Assembly: GCF_019599145.1 (NCBI RefSeq)
Contig: NZ_CP080647.1
Location: forward strand, 5,146,001 to 5,210,000
DNA: 64,000 bases
Reading direction: 5' to 3'
DNA from: Streptomyces akebiae
Lineage (GTDB): Bacteria > Actinomycetota > Actinomycetes > Streptomycetales > Streptomycetaceae
Every line of letters starts with the position of its first letter. Position 1 is the stretch's first letter. Positions 46,142-54,712 of this stretch are shown piece after piece. A program made the position numbers and the translations under genes. The notes beneath the pieces were generated by a model. It made no database searches, had not been told where the DNA came from, and worked only from the letters and a program-made list of their open reading frames with translations.

Positions 46142-49100
46142 TCAGATCTGATGCGGCTCCAAGTCCCTCCCCACCCGCTGCCAGTCGCGGACCAGCACGG
46201 TCACCGGGTGGTTCCGGCCCAGTAGTTGGGTCAGTCGGGTCGCCGCCTTCTCCTGGAGCCGCACGGCCTCCTCACGACCCGTGGCCCGCAGCGTGATCGC
46301 CAGATTGCCCATGCCGACCAGCACATCGGGGTGGTCGGCGCCGAACCGTCGGCGCAGCCCCTCCACGGCCTGGCGTTCCGAGCGCTCGGCATGGTCGTAC
46401 AGGCCCCGGTCCCCGTAGGCGTTGGCCAGGTTGAGGCCGGCGGACAGGACGGCGGGGTGGTCGTCCCCGAGCGTGGCCGCCAGACAGTCGCGGGCGTGGC
46501 GGCTCAGTTCCTCCGCCTTCTCGGTGTTGCCGAGGGCCCGGTGGTACATGGCGAGGTTGTTGAAGCAGTACATGGTGAACGGGTGTTCGGCGCCGAACGA
46601 GTCCTGGTACCCGTCCAGCACCTCCTCGACCTGGTGGACCGCCCGCGCCGGACCGTCCTCGGGATCCGTGGCGAAGTAGTCCGCGGCCAGGTTGAGTCCG
46701 CAGGCCAGGACCTCGGGGATGGTGCTGCCGTAGCGGTCGTGGTAGCGGGCGTACGTCTTCCAGGTCTCCTCGGTGATCCGCAGTGCCTCGGCGGTACGCC
46801 CCGCCTTGCGCAGGGAGACCGCGAGGCTCTTGTCGGCCTGGAGGACTTCGGGCACCCCCGGATTGAAAACCTGTTCGAAGCTCTCGCGGACCTCGCGCAG
46901 GAGCTCGGCGGAGGTCCGGTAGTCGCCGAGGTCCCGCAGGTCGCGCGCCTGGTGCCCCTTGGTGGCGAGCGTGTACGGATGGGTCGGGCCGAGCAGCGCG
47001 GTGCGGCGGCGGACCGTGTCCTCGGTGAGCCTGCGGGCGGCTTCGCTGTCGCCGGCCAGCCGCAGGTCGATGGCCAGGTTGTTGGCCGCCGAGAGCGTAC
47101 GCGGATGGTCGTCGCCGAAGATCTCCTTGAAACCCAGGTGGATGCGCAGGTCCAGGTCCAGCGCCTCCTTGTAGCGCCCCAGCGCGCGCAGGTCGGCGGC
47201 CAGGCTGCCCGAGGTCATGAGGATGTTCGGATGGTCCTCGCCGAGCAGTCGGCGCTGGCCGTCCAGGGTCCTCTCGTCCATCGCGCGCGCGGCCTGGTAG
47301 TCGCCCTGGGAGCGCAGCACGTTGGCCAGCTGGAACCGGAGGTTGAGGACCTGCTCGTCGTCCGCGTCCAGGATCTCGTTGGTCCACAGCTCGTCGAGGT
47401 CGGTGGCCAGGGTGCGGGCGGCCTGCAGCTCACCGCGTTTGCCCAGGTAGCGGACGCGGTCCACCATCAGCTGGCGGGGCTCCTCCTCCGCGCACTCGCG
47501 GATGTTCGAGGGCATCAGATGCGGCCAGATCACCTCGAACCCGAGCCACTGCGCGGGATCGTCCACGGCGCCCTCGCGCGGCCGTGCGGCGGCGAGAACG
47601 CGGTGCACCTCGTGGATGGTCTCCACGTACCGCTGGTCGTCCAGACTGTCCCGCACCGCCGCCTGCACCAGCCGGTGCACCTGGATGGAGTTGTCGGCGG
47701 AGTCGACCTTGGCGAGGGCGAAGCGGTTCAGGGCCTGGGTGACGCGGCCGAGCATGTAGCGGGCGCGCAGGTCCCGGTCGTACGGCAGCAGGGCGTCGAT
47801 CATCGCGTCGCTGCTGATCAGGGTCATGGAGATGGGCTCGGCCGAGAAGAAGGCGCACAGTTCGAGCAGCCGGGCCGCGGCCGGGGACTCCTCGCGCAGC
47901 CGGGTGATGGAGATGTTCCAGGTGGCGCCGACGGAGGACGGGTACTCGACCGCGTTCACCGCCTCCTGCACCGACAGCACCCGGGTGGACTGCTCGCGCA
48001 GCTGGTCGATGTACTCCTCCACCGGTGTGGCCGTCGCCTCCAGCCAGGCCGCCGCGACCTCCACGGCGAGCGGCAGGTCGCCCAGTGCGTCGGCGACCCG
48101 GTCCGCGTCGGTGTCGCGCAGTCCGGGCACCCGGCGGCACAGGTGCTCCACGCTCTCCTCGCGGGTGAAGACCTCCATCTCCAGCGACTGCACCAGCGTC
48201 GAGCCGGGCCGATCGCGCGTGGTGACGAGGATGTGGCCGTACACGTGGTCCCGCAGGGGTGCCGTCTGGCCCGGGAAGAGCGGCAACGCCCGGCTCAGGT
48301 CCGGGACGTTGTCGAAGATCAGCAGCCAGCGGGCGCACGGGTCGCCCTGCCGGAGTGCTCTCATCGCCGCTTCGGCCGCCTCGGAGACGTCGTCGCCGAC
48401 CGGCAGGTCCAGTTCCTGCGCGAGGGCGGCCACCTTCGGCAGCACGAGGTCCGGCTGTTCGGCGTCGATCCACCACACCAGGTCGTAGTCCGCCTTGAAC
48501 CGGTGGGCGTACTCACGGGCCAGCTGGGACTTGCCCACCCCGCCCAGACCGTGCAGCACCTGGGGCAGCCGTTGCCCGGAGCGCCCGCTGACCAGGCGCT
48601 CGCGCAGCCGGTCCAGGATCGGTGAGCGGCCGGTGAACCACGGGTAGCGGGGCTGGACGTTGGAGATCCGGGTGCCGGTGTTGGGGAAGCGGGCGCCCCC
48701 GCGCGGCGGCGCGGACAGGACGTCCGGGTGGTCGAGGCTCGTCAGCAGGGTCCGGTAGGCCTGTTCCTCGTCCAGCCGGGTGAGGTCGATGGCGCCCCGG
48801 GAGGCCTGCGGCAGGCTGAGCCGGACGTCGTCGACGCGGACCGCCACCGGCCGGCTCCCCGGCTTGCGCCCGTCGGCGTGCACGGCGTCCTCCCAGGCCC
48901 GGCGCGCCCGCCGGGAGTCGAGGAAGGCGGGGGAGACCACGGCGAGCAGCCGCTCCGAGCCGTCGGCCGTGTCCTCGGCGCCGGCCGCCCGGCCGTCGTC
49001 CCCCGGCAGTCCCCCGGCGTCCTGGGGCAGCGCCCGGACGTCCATCGGCGCCACGTCGAAGCCGGCGTCCCGCAGCACCGACTCCAGCCAGTCGACCCAC

Positions 49101-50134
49101 ATCCGGTCCTCGGAGACGTAGTACAGCACCAGCCGGGAGACGGGCAGCGGGCGCTTGCGGGTGTACGCGGCCTTGTAACGGGCCCGCTTCTCCTCGCCGA
49201 TCAGGGGGAGCCGGGTGACCCGGCCCTCGGTGATGACGGAGGTGACCCGTTCGCAGGCGCTCAGCATGGAGTTGGCCGTCTTCGGCGGGTCGCCGAAGGC
49301 CGCGAGGATCTCCTCGTAGGCGTAGTACGGCTGGTAGAGGACCTCCATCGACGACCAGTAGTCGGTCAGCCGCTCGCCGTCCAGACCGACGGGCAGTCCG
49401 GCGAAGCGCTCCCGGGCCAGGGCGCGCCCCGCGTCGAGCTTGTCCTTCTCACCGAGGTCGATGCGCATGGCGAGGGGCAGGATGCGGATGCCCTTGTGGC
49501 CGAACCGCTCCCGGATGCTCTGCGCGACGGCGGCGGCGCCCTCGATGCTCTGGCCGCTGAGGGTGTAGCAGACGACGAGGGTGTTGGGCATCTGCACGGT
49601 GCAGACGTCGGCGAGGTCGCTGAGTCCGGTACGGCTGTCGATCAGGGTGTAGTCGTAGTGGCGCCGCATGTCCGCGCGCATCGCCTCGAAGAACTGGCCG
49701 CCGCCGTAACTGGCGTAGAAGAGGTCCCAGTCCATGTTGCCGATCACCGGGTAGTCGTCGTGGCGCCGCCCGGCGGAGAGGAAGTCCAGGCTGCCGCCCT
49801 CGGGGAACGTCCAGTCGAGGGTCAGCGCGTGCGGCCGGACGCGGGCGTACCTGCGGTGCCAGTCCGGGGCGCGCTCGGGCAGGTCGCGCAGCGCCTCCCG
49901 GCGGTAGTCGCCGATGAGATTGCTCAGCCCGGGGGTGGCCCGCAGCATCGCCGGGTTGAGGAACGGGTGGAAGAACTTGTGCAGGCCGGGTGCCTCCAGG
50001 TCCCAGTCGACGGCCAGGACGCGGTGTCCGCCCGCGGCCAGGATCCACGCCACGTTCGCGAGCGTCATGGTCCGGCCGGTGCCGCCCTTGTACGAGTAGA
50101 ACGTGATGACCGTGCCGTTGCGGTTCTCCGTCAT
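46142..50134 (-). CDS. fxsT: FxsT: MinD-like / TIR-like / NB-ARC / TPR protein of the FxSxx-COOH system
   Basis: 1330 residues. (1) A MinD/ParA-like ATPase at residues ~8-280 with deviant Walker A KGGTGRT and DWDLEAPGLHKFF. (2) A TIR-like segment at ~335-465 (SRLVLYYVSEDRMWVDWLE). (3) A STAND/NB-ARC NTPase with Walker A GLGGVGKSQ near 530, LLIFDNV near 605 and a winged helix. (4) About ten TPR-type repeats from ~895 to the end, many with the GxDHPxTL pattern. This matches the TPR protein family that accompanies FxSxx-COOH peptides. It probably senses a ligand and oligomerises; the function is unproven. Last gene of the system. Confidence 0.92.
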   Translation of the reverse strand: MTENRNGTVITFYSYKGGTGRTMTLANVAWILAAGGHRVLAVDWDLEAPGLHKFFHPFLNPAMLRATPGLSNLIGDYRREALRDLPERAPDWHRRYARVRPHALTLDWTFPEGGSLDFLSAGRRHDDYPVIGNMDWDLFYASYGGGQFFEAMRADMRRHYDYTLIDSRTGLSDLADVCTVQMPNTLVVCYTLSGQSIEGAAAVAQSIRERFGHKGIRILPLAMRIDLGEKDKLDAGRALARERFAGLPVGLDGERLTDYWSSMEVLYQPYYAYEEILAAFGDPPKTANSMLSACERVTSVITEGRVTRLPLIGEEKRARYKAAYTRKRPLPVSRLVLYYVSEDRMWVDWLESVLRDAGFDVAPMDVRALPQDAGGLPGDDGRAAGAEDTADGSERLLAVVSPAFLDSRRARRAWEDAVHADGRKPGSRPVAVRVDDVRLSLPQASRGAIDLTRLDEEQAYRTLLTSLDHPDVLSAPPRGGARFPNTGTRISNVQPRYPWFTGRSPILDRLRERLVSGRSGQRLPQVLHGLGGVGKSQLAREYAHRFKADYDLVWWIDAEQPDLVLPKVAALAQELDLPVGDDVSEAAEAAMRALRQGDPCARWLLIFDNVPDLSRALPLFPGQTAPLRDHVYGHILVTTRDRPGSTLVQSLEMEVFTREESVEHLCRRVPGLRDTDADRVADALGDLPLAVEVAAAWLEATATPVEEYIDQLREQSTRVLSVQEAVNAVEYPSSVGATWNISITRLREESPAAARLLELCAFFSAEPISMTLISSDAMIDALLPYDRDLRARYMLGRVTQALNRFALAKVDSADNSIQVHRLVQAAVRDSLDDQRYVETIHEVHRVLAAARPREGAVDDPAQWLGFEVIWPHLMPSNIRECAEEEPRQLMVDRVRYLGKRGELQAARTLATDLDELWTNEILDADDEQVLNLRFQLANVLRSQGDYQAARAMDERTLDGQRRLLGEDHPNILMTSGSLAADLRALGRYKEALDLDLRIHLGFKEIFGDDHPRTLSAANNLAIDLRLAGDSEAARRLTEDTVRRRTALLGPTHPYTLATKGHQARDLRDLGDYRTSAELLREVRESFEQVFNPGVPEVLQADKSLAVSLRKAGRTAEALRITEETWKTYARYHDRYGSTIPEVLACGLNLAADYFATDPEDGPARAVHQVEEVLDGYQDSFGAEHPFTMYCFNNLAMYHRALGNTEKAEELSRHARDCLAATLGDDHPAVLSAGLNLANAYGDRGLYDHAERSERQAVEGLRRRFGADHPDVLVGMGNLAITLRATGREEAVRLQEKAATRLTQLLGRNHPVTVLVRDWQRVGRDLEPHQI

Positions 50135-50204
50135 GCGCCTGCCGTCCTCCGCCCTGTCCGACCCGCTCTTGCCGTACTCCCGTGAGTCCCGGTGCGCAAC
50201 GGCC

Positions 50205-51455
50205 CTAGCCGCCCAGGTCCGCCGGGCCCCGCAGCCGCGGGGGTGCGACGAGGGGGCCCGCCGGTGGATAGGTCCGTGCGTGTGCCTCGTAGGAGGCGAC
50301 GGCCTGCTTCACGGCCGTCTGCAGTTCGTTGCCGAAGGCGTCCAGGGTGCGGATACCGCCGTTGAGGGTCCGGTGGCCGCTGCCCTCCGTCGTCCGCGCG
50401 GCCAGGGCCTTCTCGGTGAGCGCCGTCAGCCTCTTCTCCCGGGCCGGCCCGGAGTCGTCCTCGCACCGGGGGATCATCACGCTGATCCACGGCCGCTGCT
50501 CCTCGCACAACCGTTCCATCAGCTCCCGGCCCCGGGCCGATGCGAGGGCCCACCGGTCGAGCAGCAGCAGCCCGGGGGCGCGGGGCGGGCCGGGCCCGAG
50601 CAGTCGGTCCACGTCCTTCTCGAAGTCCCCGATGTTGACCTTGTAGTCCATGGTGCGCACCAGGTCCGCCGCGTGTTCGCCGAGCGGGCGCGTCGACGCC
50701 GGGTGGTACGGGTTCCAGTCGCGCGGCAGCTGCCCGTAGCAGTCGGGCTCACCGCCCGGCGGCAGGTCGGAGCGGGTGCACGCCATGACCGTGATGTCGA
50801 ACTCCGGGGGATGGCCCGAGGCGCCGAACGCGCTGGGGAGCGACTCGTACTCGTCGTACGTCTGCCCCTCGTCCAGCTCGGTGACCTTGGCCACGTGCAC
50901 GATCTGCTTGGCCAGCCGGTACAGGGCCCGCTCGTACTCGTCCCGGAGGTAACGGAGTTTGGTCAGGCCGTAGAACCCCTCCTCCGCGTAGTCCTGGCCG
51001 AACGACACGTGGTTGAACTGCAGGTCCTTGGCCGCGTGCGGTAATTGGGCGGGCTCCACGGGCACCCATAACGCGGGGATGATCGCGTGCTCACGGGTGG
51101 CGCCGCCCCGGGCCCGGTGGCTGATCTGCCGCTGGCTGAAGGCCCACCACTCCCGCCCGCACTGCTCGCTGATGAAATAGCGCGGCGAGTACAGGGGAAC
51201 GAACACCTTGCAGCGCGCGAGGTTCTCCGACAGCTCGTCCGTCCACCGGGTGCCGACCGCCATGCCCTGGTCCAGAAAGCCGGCCCGCGCGCCGCGCGGC
51301 AGATCGGTCATCTGCATGATGTGGGCGCACAGCCCGTCGTACAGCTTTCTCACCCAGATGTTCGGATCGGTGTCACCGGCGTCATTTCGCGGCGTGTGCG
51401 CGTAACTGAGGAAGAAATAAGGGCTTCCGCCGCCCCTGGCCGCATCTCCTCGCAC
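50205..51455 (-). CDS. fxsC: FxsC: TIR-like protein of the FxSxx-COOH system (TTA codon)
   Basis: 416 residues. The N-terminal ~170 residues resemble a TIR fold (SPYFFLSYAHTPRND, VFVPLYSPRYFISEQCGREWWAF). The remainder has a WISVMIPRCEDD segment and a C-terminal NGGIRTLDAFGNEL. Matches the FxsC family known only from FxS clusters; catalysis such as NAD hydrolysis is not shown. Codon 138 is TTA (complement of 51042-51044), so translation should need bldA. GTG start at 51455; 70 bp separate it from fxsT. Confidence 0.9.
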   Translation of the reverse strand: MRGDAARGGGSPYFFLSYAHTPRNDAGDTDPNIWVRKLYDGLCAHIMQMTDLPRGARAGFLDQGMAVGTRWTDELSENLARCKVFVPLYSPRYFISEQCGREWWAFSQRQISHRARGGATREHAIIPALWVPVEPAQLPHAAKDLQFNHVSFGQDYAEEGFYGLTKLRYLRDEYERALYRLAKQIVHVAKVTELDEGQTYDEYESLPSAFGASGHPPEFDITVMACTRSDLPPGGEPDCYGQLPRDWNPYHPASTRPLGEHAADLVRTMDYKVNIGDFEKDVDRLLGPGPPRAPGLLLLDRWALASARGRELMERLCEEQRPWISVMIPRCEDDSGPAREKRLTALTEKALAARTTEGSGHRTLNGGIRTLDAFGNELQTAVKQAVASYEAHARTYPPAGPLVAPPRLRGPADLGG

Positions 51456-51666
51456 CCGTGCCCCCCGATGCCCGGTGACTTTCCTCAGTGTAGGAAGGGG
51501 GCAGGCGCACGTGGAATATGACGAACGGGCTCAATGTCCCGGCTTCGGCCCACCGACACGCCAGCTTTCGAACACGCAGGCGGAAGCAAGGGGTGCCGGG
51601 CTCCCCTCCACTCGCCTGCACCCCCCTGCACTCCCCCTGCACCCCCCTGTACTTCCCCTCGCTCCG
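51456..51666. other. 211-bp gap between fxsB and fxsC with a G-rich run on the coding strand
   Basis: No gene. Positions 51621-51658 read on the minus strand have four runs of at least four G separated by 7, 6 and 4 bases, a potential G-quadruplex. The plus strand shows near-repeats of CTGCACCCCCC. Confidence 0.65.
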
Positions 51667-54090
51667 CTACGGCCGAACAGCGCGCCGGTGCTCCTCCGCC
51701 ACCCGCCGGGCCGCCCGCAGGGCGTCCGCGCTCACCTCGTCCCTCGCCAGCGCCTCCCGGAGCCCCGCGACGAACCGCTTCCCGGTCTCCGTCAGCGCCC
51801 CGGAGCCCGTCAGCGTCCCGAGCGCCTCCGCCGTCTGGTCCCGCCACCGGGAGAACCGCACCTCGGCCTCCTGCCCGCCCCCGCCCCGCCACCGGGCCCG
51901 CCAGAAGTCGACCACCGCGAGATGCGCGTACGTCCCTTGCAACAACCCCTCCAGTGGGCGCGGGTCGGGTCGCCAGGGCGCGTAGAACAACGTCTCGCAG
52001 GTCGGGTCGTGGAGGTCTACCAGATCCAGCACGGCACCCAGCTTCACATGCTGGAACTCGTGGACGAGGAGCAGCGCCAGGGTCTCCGGCGCGGACGGGC
52101 GCGCGATGGCCACCGCGCCGAAGGCGTCGCGGGCCGCGGAGCTGATCTCCGCGCCCTCGGGGGAGGGCGTGAGCGGGGTGATCGTCCGGAGCCCGGCGGC
52201 GATGCCCGGCGCGTACTGGGGCAGTTCGCGGCGGATCCAGGCCCAGGCGTCGGTCAGGTCGGCCCGCCACGCCTCGGCCTCGCCCTCGGTGAGCCGGGGG
52301 TGTGCCGGATGGCCGTGGCAGTCCCGCCAGGGGTCGGTGTCCTCCAAGGTCACGGACCAGCCGTCCAGGTCGAACCGTCGGCTGCCCCGCCAGGCGGGGT
52401 CCCCGGGGCCGCTCCGGGCGATCGGGTACGTCCGGTCGCCCACGTGGACCGTGCAGCCGTCGACGTCGGTACGCACCAGGGCCCGCTCGGCGTCCGCCTC
52501 CACCGTCAGGGTCCCGAGCGTGGGCAGCCGCACCAGCCCGGCGTGGACCGGGACGAGCACCGACGCCCGGCGCCCGGCCCGCAGCGCGGCGGCGGCGGCG
52601 ATCTCCGCCATCCCGCGCGCGGCCGTCGTCCCGGCCGCCTCCGCGACGCTCCCGGTCGGTCCCGGCGACGGACGGGCCCCGAGGCAGCTCAGCGCCCAGG
52701 ACCGTACATAGGGGTGGGCCAGGACCCGGTCCACGGCTTCGGGGGCCTCGCTGTCGAGGGCGGTCAGCGTGTCCCACGCCCGCCGGCCGACCTCGGTCGC
52801 CGGCGCGAGCGTCGTCTCGTGCCGCACGAGACCCAGCAGCTCGCGGACCAGGGCGAGCTGGTGGCGGGCCAGCAGGTCCACCGTGGCGCCCGTTCCGCGT
52901 CCGGTGGCCAGTTCGGCCAGGTGGTGGTCGGCGAGCGCCGGCCGCGCGGACTGGTCGGTCATATGACGGTCCCGGAGGTCGGTGATGAGGGACAGCAGGT
53001 CGGAGCAGTACACGGACGGATTGCGGAAGCCGCTGCCGTCGGAGCGGTACCGGTGGGCGTAGAGGCCGCCGCCGCACGAGCGCACCACCGGGCAGGCCCG
53101 GCACTGCTCGGCCAGCCCCTCCAGCCCCTGCTGCCGGGCCAGGATGCCCGGATGCGCGGCCACCTCGTCCAGGGAGTCGCCGAACACGTCCAGGCCGGTG
53201 GCGGGAGCCCCGTCGTGCGCGGTCTTGAGGGAGTCCGCCTGTTCGAAGGTGCCGTCGGTCTCGATCACGGCGAGGTCCGCGGGCGCCAGGCCCAACGACT
53301 CGGTCAGACTGCTCTCGCCGCGCAGGGTCCGCAGGACCGAGTCGAACACCCGGACGTCCATGGTGCGACCGGTCGCGGTCCAACGGTCGTGGACGGCCAG
53401 CAGCCAGCGCGCGTACGCCGTGCCGTCGGTGTCCTCGGCCGGGCGCGCGGGGGGCGCGTCCCAGGTGGCGTGCGGGAGGAGGAAGTCGACGCGGGGCGGG
53501 GCGAGCGCGGCGAGCGCGTCATGGACGGCGACCGGGTCGTTGCGCAGGTCGACGGTGCAGAGGATGCCCGCGAAGAGATGGCGGCGGTGGGGCCGGTTGA
53601 GCAGGGCGATGCCTCTGAGGACGCGGTCGTGGCTGCTGCGCCCGTCGGCGTAGCGGCGGTGCAGGTCGTTCGCGGCCCGGTCGCCGTCCAGCGAGACACC
53701 GACCTTGATGTCGAACTCGTCGAACAGGTCCAGGAACCGCTCGTCGAGCGTGACGGCGTTGGTGTGGATCCGCAGGTCCAACTCGCACACGCCGCTCAGG
53801 GCGCTCGTCAGTTCCGTTGCGGCCCTGCGCAGCCGGGTCCGGCCCGCGAGGAGGGGCTCGCCACCGTGCAGGACCACGTGGACGGCGGCCAGCCCGTGCG
53901 CCCCGGCGTGTTCGGCGATGCGTTCCGCCGTGGCGCGCAGGACCTCGTCCGACACCACCACGGGCCGACGGCTCCAGCTCTGGTCGGCGTGCTCGTACAC
54001 GTAACAGTGGTCGCACGCGAGGTCGCAGCGACTGTGCATCTTCAGCACGAACTGACGCAACGGCAGGAGCGGTCGGCCCATGACGGTCAT
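51667..54090 (-). CDS. fxsB: FxsB: radical SAM/SPASM cyclophane-forming peptide maturase with HExxH domain
   Basis: 807 residues. The radical SAM cluster motif is CDLACDHCY (C-x3-C-x2-C) at ~18-25; SPASM-type Cys ligands follow (CRACPVVRSCGG and YCSDL). The C-terminal half is a separate HExxH-type domain with HEFQH near residue 678. Family knowledge: FxsB enzymes install a three-residue cyclophane on the F-x-S motif of FxsA. The HExxH domain is described as inactive in many FxsB proteins, but the motif is intact here. It starts 42 bp after fxsA and is surely cotranscribed. Confidence 0.93.
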   Translation of the reverse strand: MTVMGRPLLPLRQFVLKMHSRCDLACDHCYVYEHADQSWSRRPVVVSDEVLRATAERIAEHAGAHGLAAVHVVLHGGEPLLAGRTRLRRAATELTSALSGVCELDLRIHTNAVTLDERFLDLFDEFDIKVGVSLDGDRAANDLHRRYADGRSSHDRVLRGIALLNRPHRRHLFAGILCTVDLRNDPVAVHDALAALAPPRVDFLLPHATWDAPPARPAEDTDGTAYARWLLAVHDRWTATGRTMDVRVFDSVLRTLRGESSLTESLGLAPADLAVIETDGTFEQADSLKTAHDGAPATGLDVFGDSLDEVAAHPGILARQQGLEGLAEQCRACPVVRSCGGGLYAHRYRSDGSGFRNPSVYCSDLLSLITDLRDRHMTDQSARPALADHHLAELATGRGTGATVDLLARHQLALVRELLGLVRHETTLAPATEVGRRAWDTLTALDSEAPEAVDRVLAHPYVRSWALSCLGARPSPGPTGSVAEAAGTTAARGMAEIAAAAALRAGRRASVLVPVHAGLVRLPTLGTLTVEADAERALVRTDVDGCTVHVGDRTYPIARSGPGDPAWRGSRRFDLDGWSVTLEDTDPWRDCHGHPAHPRLTEGEAEAWRADLTDAWAWIRRELPQYAPGIAAGLRTITPLTPSPEGAEISSAARDAFGAVAIARPSAPETLALLLVHEFQHVKLGAVLDLVDLHDPTCETLFYAPWRPDPRPLEGLLQGTYAHLAVVDFWRARWRGGGGQEAEVRFSRWRDQTAEALGTLTGSGALTETGKRFVAGLREALARDEVSADALRAARRVAEEHRRAVRP

Positions 54091-54132
54091 GTGATGTCGG
54101 TGGTCCCGGCGGGGTGGGTGGGGGCGGCGGTG

Positions 54133-54330
54133 TCAGACGGAGGACTGGAAAGCCGCCACCGCGACCCTGGCCGGACCCCTGCGTTCGGCACCGTTCGCCA
54201 TGGCACGGGTCAGGGCGGGCGACAGTGCGCCGCCGCTCCGCGCCGCCAACTGCACCAAGGACACCCGCTCCGGACCGACAGCGGCCGTGGCTCCCGACTC
54301 TTCGGCCGTGGGGTCGAGGGATGCGTTCAT
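54133..54330 (-). CDS. fxsA: FxsA: FxSxx-COOH RiPP precursor peptide
   Basis: 65 residues ending FQSSV, exactly the F-x-S-x-x-COOH tail recognised by FxsB. The leader contains SLVQLAARSGGALSPALTRAM, conserved in the family. The Phe and Ser at positions 61 and 63 are the expected crosslink sites. The frame continues upstream to 54915 only as a shadow of the divergent dioxygenase gene; ATG 54330 (MNASLDPTAEESG) gives the normal precursor length. First gene of the fxsA-fxsB-fxsC-fxsT set. Confidence 0.9.
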   Translation of the reverse strand: MNASLDPTAEESGATAAVGPERVSLVQLAARSGGALSPALTRAMANGAERRGPARVAVAAFQSSV

Positions 54331-54712
54331 GGGGACCTCATCAATCTGTGCGTGGAAACTGACGGGGTTGCGGAGTCTTGCGGCTCGATGAAGCAGATGC
54401 CGACAGGAAATTCTCACTCGTGCATCGGCCACAGAAGAAGTTAGCGGCCGAACGGGCGAACAGCGCCGAATATCCGGTCGACTGCTGGTCGCGACCAGAA
54501 GATAGCCGACGCCGAGGAGCGCTTCGGACGGCACCACAAGCCTCGTCCGTATTCGGGGCGGCAAACGTGAGAACCGTCTCATCACCCGCCGCGAACACGG
54601 CAGTTGAGCGGAAGGCCGCCCCTTCCGGGCGGCTTCGGGGTTCTCAGTACTCTCAGCCCCCGCACAGCCGCACCCCAGCTCCCTGACGGGCCGCGTCCCT
54701 AACTTCACGGGT
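54331..54712. other. 382-bp divergent promoter region fxsA / dioxygenase
   Basis: No gene. It is AT-richer than its flanks (54370-54560). A hairpin GCCGCCC (54615-54621) / GGGCGGC (54627-54633) lies 80 bp before the dioxygenase start. Promoters for the FxS operon (left) and dioxygenase (right) are expected here. Confidence 0.65.

Noticed and set aside
46226..48625. 799-residue open frame opposite fxsT
   Set aside because: Antisense shadow of the fxsT gene: Gly/Val/Gln-rich, no recognisable fold, no ribosome site.
48728..50185. 485-residue open frame opposite the FxsT N-terminus
   Set aside because: Shadow of the MinD-like ATPase region; no domains of its own.
51475..54444. 989-residue open frame opposite fxsB and fxsA
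   Set aside because: Antisense shadow of the radical SAM gene, which has clear motifs; the frame only exists because of third-position GC bias.
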